Origin: Alteromonas sp. C1M14
Lineage (GTDB): Bacteria > Pseudomonadota > Gammaproteobacteria > Enterobacterales > Alteromonadaceae
Length of the DNA: 64,000 nucleotides
Direction of reading: 5' to 3'
NCBI RefSeq assembly: GCF_018860965.1
Contig: NZ_JAHKQF010000011.1
Location: 248,001 to 312,000 of the forward strand
In this document: piece by piece, positions 1-12,873 of the stretch
How positions within the stretch are numbered: the stretch's first letter is position 1
Layout: each line of letters begins with the position of its first letter
Position numbers and translations under genes: made by a program
The notes under the pieces: generated by a model
What the model saw: only the letters and a program-made list of their open reading frames with translations
What the model was told of the DNA's origin: nothing
Databases searched by the model: none

Positions 1-174
1 GCCACAGGATTCAAACAGGAAGTTGAGCATCAACTGCGGGTTCATGAACTTCACGAAAACTTAAAAAAAGCCGAGGATCAAGGTTTAAAAGATATCTCTC
101 CAGAACTTAAAGAGAGTGTCGATGAACTTAAAGACGCGGCAAAATCGGTACAAGAACCTTATAAAAAGAAGTAA
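1..174 (+). CDS. tatB: Sec-independent protein translocase TatB, C-terminal part
   Basis: Only the last 57 codons are present; the gene begins upstream of the window. The readable part is a highly charged helical tail rich in Glu, Lys and His (for example KQEVEHQLRVHELHENLKKA), which is typical of the cytoplasmic amphipathic helix of TatB in Alteromonas-like bacteria. TatB binds twin-arginine signal peptides together with TatC at the inner membrane. The TAA stop is followed directly by the ATG of tatC with no spacer, so the two are co-transcribed and probably translationally coupled. The identification rests on the tail sequence plus position; the membrane anchor is not visible. Confidence 0.88.
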   Translation, partial: ATGFKQEVEHQLRVHELHENLKKAEDQGLKDISPELKESVDELKDAAKSVQEPYKKK

Positions 175-975
175 ATGTCAGACGCAAATTCATTAATATC
201 ACATTTAATCGAGCTGCGAGGCCGGGTTTTAAAAGCGCTGGCCAGTGTGCTCCTCGTTTTCTTATGTCTGGCGTATTTCGCTCAGGATCTTTACCAGATA
301 TTGGCAAAGCCTCTGTTGCAATCCATGCCGGAAAACACGTCTATGATTGCAACGGATGTGGCCTCGCCTTTCTTTGCTCCCTTTAAACTCACATTGGTAC
401 TGTCGTTTTTCATTGCCATTCCCTATGTGTTGTATCAGGTGTGGGCATTTGTGGCTCCGGGTTTATATAAAAACGAAAAGCGACTCGTGGCGCCGTTATT
501 GTTCTCCAGCACCATGCTTTTTTATGCGGGTATGGCGTTCGCTTACTTTGTTGTGTTTCCCATCGCGTTTGCCTTTTTCAACAGTGTTGCTCCTGAAGGG
601 GTAACTGTAAGCACGGATATTTCCAGTTACCTAAATTTCGTGTTGAAGCTATTTTTTGCTTTTGGTGTTTCCTTTGAAATACCCATTGCAATTATTTTGC
701 TGTGTTGGACCGGCGTTACCGATGCCAAATCGCTACGAGCAAAGCGTCCTTATGTGGTGGTAGGTGCCTTCATAATGGGTATGCTATTAACCCCCCCAGA
801 CGTGATTTCGCAAACTCTACTGGCCATTCCTATGTGGTTTTTATTTGAAGTAGGGGTGATTGTCGGTGGCTTTTATGCCGGCAAGAAAGAGGACGATAGC
901 GAAGAAAATGACATTTCCGGTTCGGTGCCATCACAAATTAGTGATTTGGCCACCAATAATAAAGATGATGAATAA
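175..975 (+). CDS. tatC: Sec-independent protein translocase TatC
   Basis: Core subunit of the twin-arginine translocase, which exports folded proteins across the inner membrane and recognises the RR signal peptide. The 266-residue length and six hydrophobic segments fit the family. The N-terminus carries the conserved [13 protein letters not shown] stretch (residues 10-22), and the periplasmic loop has the typical P-F..PFK motif. The start ATG immediately follows the tatB stop. The C-terminal tail after residue 235 is acidic and hydrophilic. It forms an operon with tatB upstream and probably with the secreted protein gene and tatD downstream. Confidence 0.97.
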   Translation: MSDANSLISHLIELRGRVLKALASVLLVFLCLAYFAQDLYQILAKPLLQSMPENTSMIATDVASPFFAPFKLTLVLSFFIAIPYVLYQVWAFVAPGLYKNEKRLVAPLLFSSTMLFYAGMAFAYFVVFPIAFAFFNSVAPEGVTVSTDISSYLNFVLKLFFAFGVSFEIPIAIILLCWTGVTDAKSLRAKRPYVVVGAFIMGMLLTPPDVISQTLLAIPMWFLFEVGVIVGGFYAGKKEDDSEENDISGSVPSQISDLATNNKDDE

Positions 976-984
976 GGAACAATA

Positions 985-1548
985 ATGAAGTATGCAATCT
1001 CTGTTGCCGGGCTAACCTTGTTTTTAGCGCTGTCGGCAAGTGCTCAGGCTGAAACCGTTTCTGATGCATTACAAGAATGTAGCAACGAACCAAACGATCT
1101 CAAACGTTTGATGTGTTTTGATGCCCTTACCGAGTCGATGAATATTTATGCCAATGCCGATCAGTCGGTAGCAGAAGCTGCGAGTGAACGGCCAAAACCA
1201 ATGCCGGTTCAAGCACCTCAAGCCCCCGAAGTGGCAGCGACAGTGTCTACCCCCGCGCCAGCGCCCCAGACTGCAGTGGCAGACGATTTTGGCTTAGAAG
1301 CTAAGCGTCAAGCAGAAGAAAACCTACCTAAAGTATTGTCTGCGATGGTAACGGAAGTGACTTCCTCACCCCGGGGCGATGCTATTATCACCCTCGATAA
1401 CGGCATGGTTTGGCGCGAGAATGACAAAAGTTCCCGTTTAAAGGTAAGTAAAGGCGACAGTATTACCATTGAACGTGGTGTACTTGGGTCGTTTTACCTT
1501 GGCCGCAGCGGTAAGAACAGCCGCATGGCTGTATATCGAATAAAATAG
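985..1548 (+). CDS. Secreted protein of unknown function in the tat operon
   Basis: 187 residues with a clear signal peptide (cleavage expected near ASAQA-ET, about residue 22). The mature part begins with a Cys-containing segment (LQECSNEPNDLKRLMCFDALT), in which two cysteines frame an ND-RL-CFD pattern also seen in VasI-like periplasmic proteins. A Pro/Ala-rich linker (about residues 70-100) follows, then a small basic domain ending with G-F-Y-L-G-R-S-GKNSRMAVYR. The start has a good AAGGA site 6 bp upstream. The gene lies 9 bp after tatC, and its TAG stop abuts the tatD start, so it is part of the operon. I do not assign a function; a periplasmic or envelope role is an inference from the signal peptide. 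Confidence 0.8.
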   Translation: MKYAISVAGLTLFLALSASAQAETVSDALQECSNEPNDLKRLMCFDALTESMNIYANADQSVAEAASERPKPMPVQAPQAPEVAATVSTPAPAPQTAVADDFGLEAKRQAEENLPKVLSAMVTEVTSSPRGDAIITLDNGMVWRENDKSSRLKVSKGDSITIERGVLGSFYLGRSGKNSRMAVYRIK

Positions 1549-2328
1549 GTGAAGTGGTTTGACGCTGGAGTCAATCTGCTTGATAAGCGATTGGACGCAG
1601 CAGCGATAATTGCACGGGCCGAAGATGCCGGCGTTAAACGTGTTTGCGTCATTACGACCCATCCCGATGAGTGGGATGATGCGGCTGAGTTATTTGCACG
1701 CTACCCCCATGCTCTTTGCTATACGGTTGGCTGTCATCCTCATAATGCTAAAGTAATGACCGACTCTGCTTTTACTGTTTTAGAGCAACATTTGTCATCA
1801 CCTGGAGTGGTGGCAGTGGGTGAATGCGGTCTCGATTTTAACCGTGACTTCTCTGCTCGTGATGTGCAAGAAGCCGTGTTTAAACGTCAGTTAGACTTAG
1901 CCGTAAAGCATAAAAAACCCGTGTACCTTCATGAGCGTGATGCATTGACGCTACAGTTAGCATGTCTCGATGCAGTGGCCAATGACTTAGTGGGTGGTAT
2001 TAGCCACTGTTTTACCGGCGATGCAGAGGCAATGAAAGCATATATTTCCCGTGGCTTATATATCGGTATCACAGGTTGGTTGTGTGATCCTAAGCGGGGG
2101 GAGGCGCTTCGTCATGCTGTCCAGTCCTTACCGTTAGAGCGGCTCATTATGGAAACCGACGCCCCCTATCTTTTTCCTAAGCATCATAAGCCTAAATCAA
2201 AAAACAACGAGCCTGCGTTCTTACCCTCTATAGGCGGTTACCTTGCTGAAATATTGCAATTAACACCACAACAGATTGCACAGATCAGCTATGCTAATAC
2301 TTGCAGGTTATTTGGACTGATCGAGTAG
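1549..2328 (+). CDS. tatD: TatD family metal-dependent DNase
   Basis: TatD is a cytoplasmic 3'-5' exonuclease of the metallo-dependent hydrolase (TIM-barrel) family, linked to DNA repair under oxidative stress; it is not needed for Tat export. 259 residues, as in E. coli. Recognisable motifs are FDAGVNL at the N-terminus (the TatD variant of the HxH site), GCHPHNA, VGECGLDFNRDFS, SHCFTG and METDAPYL. The start is GTG at 1549, directly after the upstream TAG, which gives the expected N-terminus MKWFDAGVNL. YcfH-type paralogues begin with an HCHLD motif, which is absent here. Confidence 0.93.
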   Translation: MKWFDAGVNLLDKRLDAAAIIARAEDAGVKRVCVITTHPDEWDDAAELFARYPHALCYTVGCHPHNAKVMTDSAFTVLEQHLSSPGVVAVGECGLDFNRDFSARDVQEAVFKRQLDLAVKHKKPVYLHERDALTLQLACLDAVANDLVGGISHCFTGDAEAMKAYISRGLYIGITGWLCDPKRGEALRHAVQSLPLERLIMETDAPYLFPKHHKPKSKNNEPAFLPSIGGYLAEILQLTPQQIAQISYANTCRLFGLIE

Positions 2329-2336
2329 GGGAACCG

Positions 2337-6727
<4,391 letters not shown>

Positions 6728-6735
6728 AGAACTCT

Positions 6736-8019
6736 TTATTTCGATGGTTTTCTATTATGGTGGCTATTACCGCGACCTTTTCCTCGCCGTGACGCATTGC
6801 GATTACTCGGGGCTCTTCTGCGTCGAGGCTTAGGCGGGGTAACGTCGTCTAACAGTGCACTGCGATCAAAATCTGTTACCGGAATGGTATGCTGAATATA
6901 TTCCTCAATGGCAGGCAGATTCTGGGCATACTTTTCACAGGCAAAACTAATGGCTTGGCCACTTTGTCCAGCTCGTCCGGTTCGACCGATACGGTGTACG
7001 TAATCTTCCGCATCATCGGGTAGGTCGTAATTAAACACGTGAGTGACTTTATCAATATGTAGGCCTCTAGCCGCCACATCTGTAGCCACCAGAATATCCA
7101 GATTTTTCTTAGTAAAGTCTTCCAGTATGGACAGGCGTTTTTTCTGCGGTACATCACCACTGAGCAAACCAACCCGATGACCGTCTGCCATTAGCCAGTC
7201 GGCAACACGTTCGCAGCCACTTTTGGTATTGGCAAATACAATGGCTCTATCGGGCCATTCTTCTTCCAATAGCGTCAACAGCAGAAGCATCTTGTCTTCA
7301 TCCGATGGATAAAACAGTTCTTCGGATACCCGGGTGGCTGTCATGCGTTCAGGTTCTACCTGAACATGGGTTGGGTTGTTCATATGCTCGTACGCTAACT
7401 CTTGCACTCGGTAACTTAACGTGGCCGAGAAGAGCATGCTTAAACGCTCAGTCGCCGCAGGCATGCGGCGGAATAAAAAGCGAATATCTTTAATAAACCC
7501 AAGATCAAACATGCGATCGGCTTCATCAAGTACTGCCACCTGAATATTAGCCAAGGAAAATACGCCTTGCTTGTAGTAATCTAGAATACGGCCGGTGGTA
7601 CCAATCATAATGTCGACACCTTCTTCTAAGGTGTCACGTTGACTTTGGTATCCTTCACCCCCATATATCAGACCAAGTGACAGTCCGGTATGCTCGCTGA
7701 GTAGCTTGGCATCATTGTAGATTTGAACTGCAAGTTCACGGGTAGGCGCCATGATAATGGCACGGGGTCCGGCTTTTTGACCATTTTCATTTTGCGATTT
7801 TTCCAACAGGTAGTGGAAAGTTGCCGCAAGAAATGCGATGGTCTTGCCGGTACCGGTTTGTGCCTGACCTGCAATATCCAGCCCTTCTAGAAGGGGTGGC
7901 AATGCAAGCGCCTGAATGGGCGTACAGTGCGTGAAGTTTGCTGATTTTAATGCTTCAATAACCTTAGGGTTAATCGGCAAATCTGAAAAATGTGTTTCTG
8001 TTAAATGTGTTGTTTGCAT
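6736..8019 (-). CDS. rhlB: ATP-dependent RNA helicase RhlB
   Basis: DEAD-box helicase of the RNA degradosome; unwinds structured mRNA for RNase E/PNPase. 427 residues. Visible motifs: [14 protein letters not shown] (upstream Phe region), Q motif around [18 protein letters not shown] (Walker A), [34 protein letters not shown] and [10 protein letters not shown]. The C-terminal tail is strongly basic ([19 protein letters not shown]), fitting RNA or RNase E contact. It is divergent from trxA across about 100 bp, the same arrangement as in E. coli. Confidence 0.95.
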   Translation of the reverse strand: MQTTHLTETHFSDLPINPKVIEALKSANFTHCTPIQALALPPLLEGLDIAGQAQTGTGKTIAFLAATFHYLLEKSQNENGQKAGPRAIIMAPTRELAVQIYNDAKLLSEHTGLSLGLIYGGEGYQSQRDTLEEGVDIMIGTTGRILDYYKQGVFSLANIQVAVLDEADRMFDLGFIKDIRFLFRRMPAATERLSMLFSATLSYRVQELAYEHMNNPTHVQVEPERMTATRVSEELFYPSDEDKMLLLLTLLEEEWPDRAIVFANTKSGCERVADWLMADGHRVGLLSGDVPQKKRLSILEDFTKKNLDILVATDVAARGLHIDKVTHVFNYDLPDDAEDYVHRIGRTGRAGQSGQAISFACEKYAQNLPAIEEYIQHTIPVTDFDRSALLDDVTPPKPRRRRAPSNRNASRRGKGRGNSHHNRKPSK

Positions 8020-8119
8020 AGCTTATAGCTTATCTGTGCTTGCATTAAAAAACGGTTTCTTATAACACTAATGGTAAAGCTGAGACAAATCAGCAGCAGA
8101 CCAAATATTGGAGAAAAGA

Positions 8120-8446
8120 ATGAGCGACAAAATTATCAAGTTAACTGACGACAAATTTGAAGCAGATGTTATCAATGCTGCTGGTCCTGTGCTGGTTGAC
8201 TTTTGGGCCGAATGGTGTGGCCCCTGTAAAATGATCGCACCGATTCTTGAAGAAGTTGCGACCGAGTTTGAAGGCAAATTAACAGTTGGCAAGTTGAATG
8301 TCGATGAAAATAATGAAACGCCACCCAAATATGGTATTCGTGGCATCCCCACATTGCTGTTATTTAAAAACGGTAATGTTGCTGCAACGAAAGTTGGTGC
8401 CCTGTCAAAAACACAGTTAAGTGAGTTCTTAAACGAAAACCTTTAA
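8120..8446 (+). CDS. trxA: Thioredoxin 1
   Basis: Cytoplasmic dithiol-disulfide oxidoreductase. 108 residues with the WCGPCK active site (C33 and C36) and the cis-proline segment [12 protein letters not shown] chose the ATG at 8120 because GGAG lies 6 bp upstream; a TTG four codons earlier overlaps that ribosome binding site. The protein is the usual length. A strong terminator follows. Confidence 0.97.
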   Translation: MSDKIIKLTDDKFEADVINAAGPVLVDFWAEWCGPCKMIAPILEEVATEFEGKLTVGKLNVDENNETPPKYGIRGIPTLLLFKNGNVAATKVGALSKTQLSEFLNENL

Positions 8447-8467
8447 CCGGTTACCTTCCGAACAACA

Positions 8468-8500
8468 AAAACTGTCACCTAAGGTGGCAGTTTTTTTATT
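8468..8500 (+). terminator. Rho-independent terminator after trxA
   Basis: A 10-bp stem (AACTGTCACC / GGTGGCAGTT, one G-U pair) with a 3-nt loop, followed by a run of seven T. It lies 20 bp past the trxA stop and isolates trxA from trhP. Confidence 0.88.
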
Positions 8501-8575
8501 TTTGTTGATCAAGATTAAGCATACCTTACTGCGCTGCTGCTAGCATCCTGCTTTTTTCGTTGTAAAGGTTTCAGA

Positions 8576-9877
8576 ATGAAAAAGCCGGAGTGTTTGTCGC
8601 CTGCAGGGTCGATCAAAAATATGCAATATGCGCTAGCGTACGGGGCTGACGCCGTCTATGCAGGGCAACCTCGCTATTCTTTGCGGGTTAGAAACAATGA
8701 ATTTACGTTAGCAAAACTGGCCGAAGCCAGAACAATCACGCAGGCATTAAAGCGAAAACTTTACATTGTGAATAACATTGCGCCTCACAATAGTAAGCTT
8801 AACACCTTCTTAACCGATCTAGCGCCAGTGGCTGCGTTGAAGCCGGATGCCATGATCATGTCCGACCCTGGAGTGATTATGCTAACCCGTGAACATTTTC
8901 CTGATCTGCCTATTCATCTGTCGGTTCAAGCCAATACGGTGAACTGGGCAAGTGTCCAGTTTTGGCAACAACAGGGGATCAAGCGCGTTATTTTATCCCG
9001 TGAGCTTGGTCTTAATGAAATCGCTGAGATCAGACAGCGCTGCCCAGATATCGAATTAGAGGTGTTTGTGCACGGCGCGTTGTGTATGGCCTATTCTGGG
9101 CGCTGTTTGTTATCAGGCTATATTAATAAACGGGATGCTAACCAAGGTGCTTGTACCAACGCTTGTCGTTGGCAATACAAGGTGGCGCCGGCGAAAGAAA
9201 ACGAAGTAGGACAGTTTGTACCTGAACCAACACTCGGGCAGGGGGAAGCTACCGCTCAAGCTTACTTGCTGCAAGAGCCACAAAAACCCGATGAATTAAT
9301 GCCTGCATTTGAAGATGAACATGGCACCTACATCATGAACTCTAGGGATCTTCGCGCTGTAGAGCATGTGCACAAACTGGTTGAAATCGGTGTGGATTCA
9401 CTTAAAATCGAGGGCAGAACTAAGTCATTTTACTATTGTGCTCGTACTGCTCAAGTGTACCGTCAAGCCATTGATGATGCAGTTAGCGGCAAGTCCTTCG
9501 ATCCTACCCTGAGTGATCAATTAGCGCATCTTGCAAACCGAGGCTACACTGAAGGCTTTTTAAACCGACATCGGCACGATGCCTACCAGCAATATGACCG
9601 AGGGGAGTCTAAAAGTACATCCCGTCAACTTGTCGGCGAGGTAATAGGGCAAACGACAAAAGGGCTTAAGGTGGCGGTAAAAAACCGTTTTCAAGTGGGT
9701 GATACCCTTGAAATCATGACACCGGCACATAACTATATGGAACGGGTAACCGCGCTATACAGCGATAAAGAAAGCGCAATTTCTGTGGCGCCTGGAAGCG
9801 GTTATGAGGTCATTCTTCCTATCGCGGCGAAAATCGATGGGACTTATGGAATTGTGACCCGTGTCTTGCCCTCTTAA
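8576..9877 (+). CDS. trhP: tRNA 5-hydroxyuridine synthesis protein TrhP (U32 peptidase family, YegQ)
   Basis: Family U32 protein needed for prephenate-dependent hydroxylation of U34 in tRNAs, the first step to cmo5U/mcmo5U at the wobble base. 433 residues. It matches E. coli YegQ closely at the N-terminus (LSPAGSIKNMQYALAYGADAVYAGQPRYSLRVRNNEF), in HLSVQANTVNWASV, and in the U32 signature EVFVHGALCMAYSGRCLLSGY with cysteines at the ACTNACRW segment that suit an Fe-S or metal site. The C-terminal barrel (about residues 350-430) ends normally. It lies between trxA and rho, where enteric bacteria have no such gene. Confidence 0.9.
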   Translation: MKKPECLSPAGSIKNMQYALAYGADAVYAGQPRYSLRVRNNEFTLAKLAEARTITQALKRKLYIVNNIAPHNSKLNTFLTDLAPVAALKPDAMIMSDPGVIMLTREHFPDLPIHLSVQANTVNWASVQFWQQQGIKRVILSRELGLNEIAEIRQRCPDIELEVFVHGALCMAYSGRCLLSGYINKRDANQGACTNACRWQYKVAPAKENEVGQFVPEPTLGQGEATAQAYLLQEPQKPDELMPAFEDEHGTYIMNSRDLRAVEHVHKLVEIGVDSLKIEGRTKSFYYCARTAQVYRQAIDDAVSGKSFDPTLSDQLAHLANRGYTEGFLNRHRHDAYQQYDRGESKSTSRQLVGEVIGQTTKGLKVAVKNRFQVGDTLEIMTPAHNYMERVTALYSDKESAISVAPGSGYEVILPIAAKIDGTYGIVTRVLPS

Positions 9878-10099
9878 ACTGACTTTTTACAGTGCCGAAG
9901 GCATAATTTAAATATTTTTTAACATTTAGTGGGAAAAAAGTAGACGTTGATAGATTATGGTGCTAACGTTTCTGTATTAGCTCTATACGCGATCCGCGTT
10001 CTGCTTCCGCCTCACCTAGGCGAAACTCAATTCCAACTATTTTTTTTAATTAGGGACTAACGTCCCGTAAGCGAATTTCAAGCACAAAGACCCACCAGT

Positions 10100-11365
10100 A
10101 TGAATTTAACCGAACTGAAGAATAAACCGATTAGCGAGTTGGTCGCTCTGGCCGAACAAATGGGCCTGGAAAATATGGCTCGCGCCAGAAAACAAGACAT
10201 TATCTTTTCTATCTTGAAGAACCACGCCAAAGGCGGTGAGGATATCTTCGGCGATGGTGTTTTGGAAATACTGCAGGATGGCTTTGGCTTTCTGCGTTCA
10301 GCTGATTCCTCTTACCTAGCTGGTCCAGATGACATTTATGTCTCTCCCAGTCAAATTCGACGATTCAATCTTCGCACAGGCGATACTATCGCAGGCAAGA
10401 TTAGGCCACCTAAAGACAGCGAACGTTACTTCGCACTTTTAAAAATCCGTGAAGTCAATTTCGACAAGCCAGAAAACTCCCGTAATAAAATCCTCTTTGA
10501 AAACCTTACTCCTCTACACGCTGCCGATCGCATGCGCATGGAGCGTGGTAATGGTTCAACAGAGGACATTACGGCACGTGTCCTGGATTTGGCATCACCC
10601 ATTGGTAAAGGTCAGCGTGGCTTAATCGTTGCGCCGCCTAAAGCCGGTAAAACCCTATTGCTGCAAAACATCGCTCAGTCCATTGCCGCCAATCATCCTG
10701 ATTGTGAATTAATGGTATTGCTGATTGACGAGCGGCCAGAAGAAGTGACCGAAATGCATCGTTTGGTGCAGGGCGAAGTGGTGGCATCAACCTTTGATGA
10801 ACCCGCTAGCCGTCACGTACAAGTTGCCGAGATGGTTATCGAGAAAGCCAAACGCTTGGTTGAGCACAAAAAAGATGTGGTTATCTTACTTGACTCCATT
10901 ACCCGTCTTGCCCGTGCCTACAACACCGTTATTCCTTCGTCAGGTAAAGTCCTGACCGGTGGTGTGGACGCGAACGCATTGCATAAACCGAAGCGATTCT
11001 TTGGTGCAGCCCGAAATGTTGAGGAAGGCGGAAGTCTTACCATCATTGCTACTGCGCTTATCGATACTGGCTCTAAAATGGATGAAGTTATCTATGAAGA
11101 GTTTAAAGGTACCGGTAACATGGAGCTTCACCTGAACCGTAAAATCGCTGAAAAGCGGGTTTTCCCTGCCATCGACTTTAATCGTTCGGGTACCCGTCGT
11201 GAAGAATTACTGACATCCCAAGAAGAACTACAGAAAATGTGGATCTTGCGTAAAATTGTGCACGAAATGTCAGAAATTGACGCCATGGAGTTTTTAATTA
11301 ATAAACTATCCATGACGAAAACCAATAATGAGTTTTTTGATGCGATGAAGCGACAGCGTAATTAA
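10100..11365 (+). CDS. rho: Transcription termination factor Rho
   Basis: Hexameric RNA helicase that terminates transcription. 421 residues: Rho_N domain ([28 protein letters not shown]), cold-shock-like RNA-binding domain (GFGFLRS at about residues 60-70), P-loop [14 protein letters not shown], ATPase motifs [14 protein letters not shown] and [11 protein letters not shown], and the R-loop region [13 protein letters not shown] 222-bp leader separates it from trhP; E. coli rho has an autoregulated leader, and a similar role is possible here, but I could not fix a promoter. A strong terminator follows. Confidence 0.98.
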   Translation: MNLTELKNKPISELVALAEQMGLENMARARKQDIIFSILKNHAKGGEDIFGDGVLEILQDGFGFLRSADSSYLAGPDDIYVSPSQIRRFNLRTGDTIAGKIRPPKDSERYFALLKIREVNFDKPENSRNKILFENLTPLHAADRMRMERGNGSTEDITARVLDLASPIGKGQRGLIVAPPKAGKTLLLQNIAQSIAANHPDCELMVLLIDERPEEVTEMHRLVQGEVVASTFDEPASRHVQVAEMVIEKAKRLVEHKKDVVILLDSITRLARAYNTVIPSSGKVLTGGVDANALHKPKRFFGAARNVEEGGSLTIIATALIDTGSKMDEVIYEEFKGTGNMELHLNRKIAEKRVFPAIDFNRSGTRREELLTSQEELQKMWILRKIVHEMSEIDAMEFLINKLSMTKTNNEFFDAMKRQRN

Positions 11366-11388
11366 TACGGGTGTCGTAATGAGAAATG

Positions 11389-11419
11389 AAAAGCGGGTTG
11401 CTCATCAACCCGCTTTTTT
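11389..11419 (+). terminator. Rho-independent terminator after rho
   Basis: A perfect 12-bp stem (AAAAGCGGGTTG / CAACCCGCTTTT) with a 5-nt loop and a T run, 24 bp past the rho stop. Confidence 0.92.
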
Positions 11420-11543
11420 GTGCCAACGGCATTAGACTAAAGTCTAGATTTGCCGGTCTCAGGCCCAATATTAGTAAGCATTTCTTTCAAATAAATGTGG
11501 TTTGGGATAGGGTTAACGCCATATATTTCAGGGAATAAGAATA

Positions 11544-12839
11544 ATGCGTAAAAGCCTCCTTCCAATTGTTACCTTACTGTTATTTTCCTCTGCTTCAAAG
11601 GCAAATTCATCGGTAGATGCATTGGCCGATAGTATTGAACCAGAAGTCATAAAATGGCGTCATCATTTCCATCAGCACCCTGAGTTGTCTAATCGTGAAT
11701 ACGAAACGGCAAAATACATCGAAAAATATGTACGTTCCTTAGGCTTGGAAGTGGAAACCGGCGTTGCGTCTACCGGTGTTGTGGCAATATTGGATACGGG
11801 AAAGCCAGGGCCCGTGGTAGCGCTTCGCGCAGATATGGATGCTTTACCTGTACCGGAAGAAAATGATTTGCCTTGGCGCTCGCAAGTCCAAGGTGAATAT
11901 GACGGTAAAACAGTGCCGGTTATGCACGCCTGTGGCCACGATACCCATATGGCTATGCTAATGGGCGCGGCAAAAATTCTCACCGAAATGAAAGGCGAAT
12001 TAACCGGTAAAGTGAAGTTTATCTTTCAGCCTGCAGAAGAAGGCGCGCCTCCTGGCGAAGTTGGCGGGGCGGAAGTCATGGTGAAAGAAGGGGTGCTTAA
12101 AAACCCAGATGTAGACGTGATATTTGGTTTACATATTAGCTCTAATTTAGATATCAACAAGGTGAGTTATAAGCCGGGCGGTGCGATGGCAGCGGTTGAT
12201 CCGTTTAAAATTGTTATCCATGGCGAGCAAGCACATGGCGCTTACCCTTGGAAAAGTGTCGATCCTATTGTTACTGCGGCGCAAATGGTCATGGCGTTAC
12301 AAACCATTGTTAGTCGAGAAATTAAACTGATTGACGATGCCGCGGTGGTTACCGTTGGTGCTATTCATGGCGGAAATCGTTCTAATATCATTCCCCGGGA
12401 AGTGGAACTGGTAGGAACCATACGAACGCTGGATAAAGATGCCCGAGCGCATATGTATGAAGCTATGGAGCGTAAAGTCAAAGGCATCGCACAAAGTATG
12501 GGAGCGACAGCTGATTTGACCTTACCGTTGGATTACAGTTATCCCATCACCTTTAATGATCCTGATCTCACCGCACAGATGTTGCCTACTTTGCAACGTA
12601 CTGCGGGGCAGGAAAATGCGGTGTTGGCTAAAGCCGTAACCGGCGCTGAAGATTTTTCTTTTTTCCAAGAAAAAGTCCCTGGCTTGTTTCTTTGGGTAGG
12701 TGGAAAACCCTTAGATGTGGCTGAAGAGGACTCACCGGCTCATCATACTCCCGATTTCTATGTCGACGATGCCGGTATGAAGCTGGGTGTGAAATTGCTC
12801 ACCAATTTAACCCTCGATTACATGAATCAAGGGAACTAA
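11544..12839 (+). CDS. Secreted M20D amidohydrolase / carboxypeptidase
   Basis: Zinc-dependent hydrolase of N-acyl amino acids or small peptides (M20D, IAA-amino-acid hydrolase/hippuricase-like). 431 residues with a signal peptide ending near SASKANS (about residue 22), so it is probably periplasmic or secreted. Visible motifs: HQHPELSNREYETA, RADMDALPV, MHACGHDTHMAMLMGAA (metal ligands), FQPAEEG and AVTGAEDFSFF near the C-terminus. It has its own leader after the rho terminator and lies 34 bp before the histidine kinase. The exact substrate cannot be told from sequence. Confidence 0.88.
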   Translation: MRKSLLPIVTLLLFSSASKANSSVDALADSIEPEVIKWRHHFHQHPELSNREYETAKYIEKYVRSLGLEVETGVASTGVVAILDTGKPGPVVALRADMDALPVPEENDLPWRSQVQGEYDGKTVPVMHACGHDTHMAMLMGAAKILTEMKGELTGKVKFIFQPAEEGAPPGEVGGAEVMVKEGVLKNPDVDVIFGLHISSNLDINKVSYKPGGAMAAVDPFKIVIHGEQAHGAYPWKSVDPIVTAAQMVMALQTIVSREIKLIDDAAVVTVGAIHGGNRSNIIPREVELVGTIRTLDKDARAHMYEAMERKVKGIAQSMGATADLTLPLDYSYPITFNDPDLTAQMLPTLQRTAGQENAVLAKAVTGAEDFSFFQEKVPGLFLWVGGKPLDVAEEDSPAHHTPDFYVDDAGMKLGVKLLTNLTLDYMNQGN

Positions 12840-12873
12840 ATGGTTGCTTTATTAATGGAAAACGTTTGAGATA

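Noticed and set aside
2301..2336. Upstream start of the diguanylate cyclase
   Set aside because: It lies inside tatD and lacks a binding site, while ATG 2337 has AGGGGAA.
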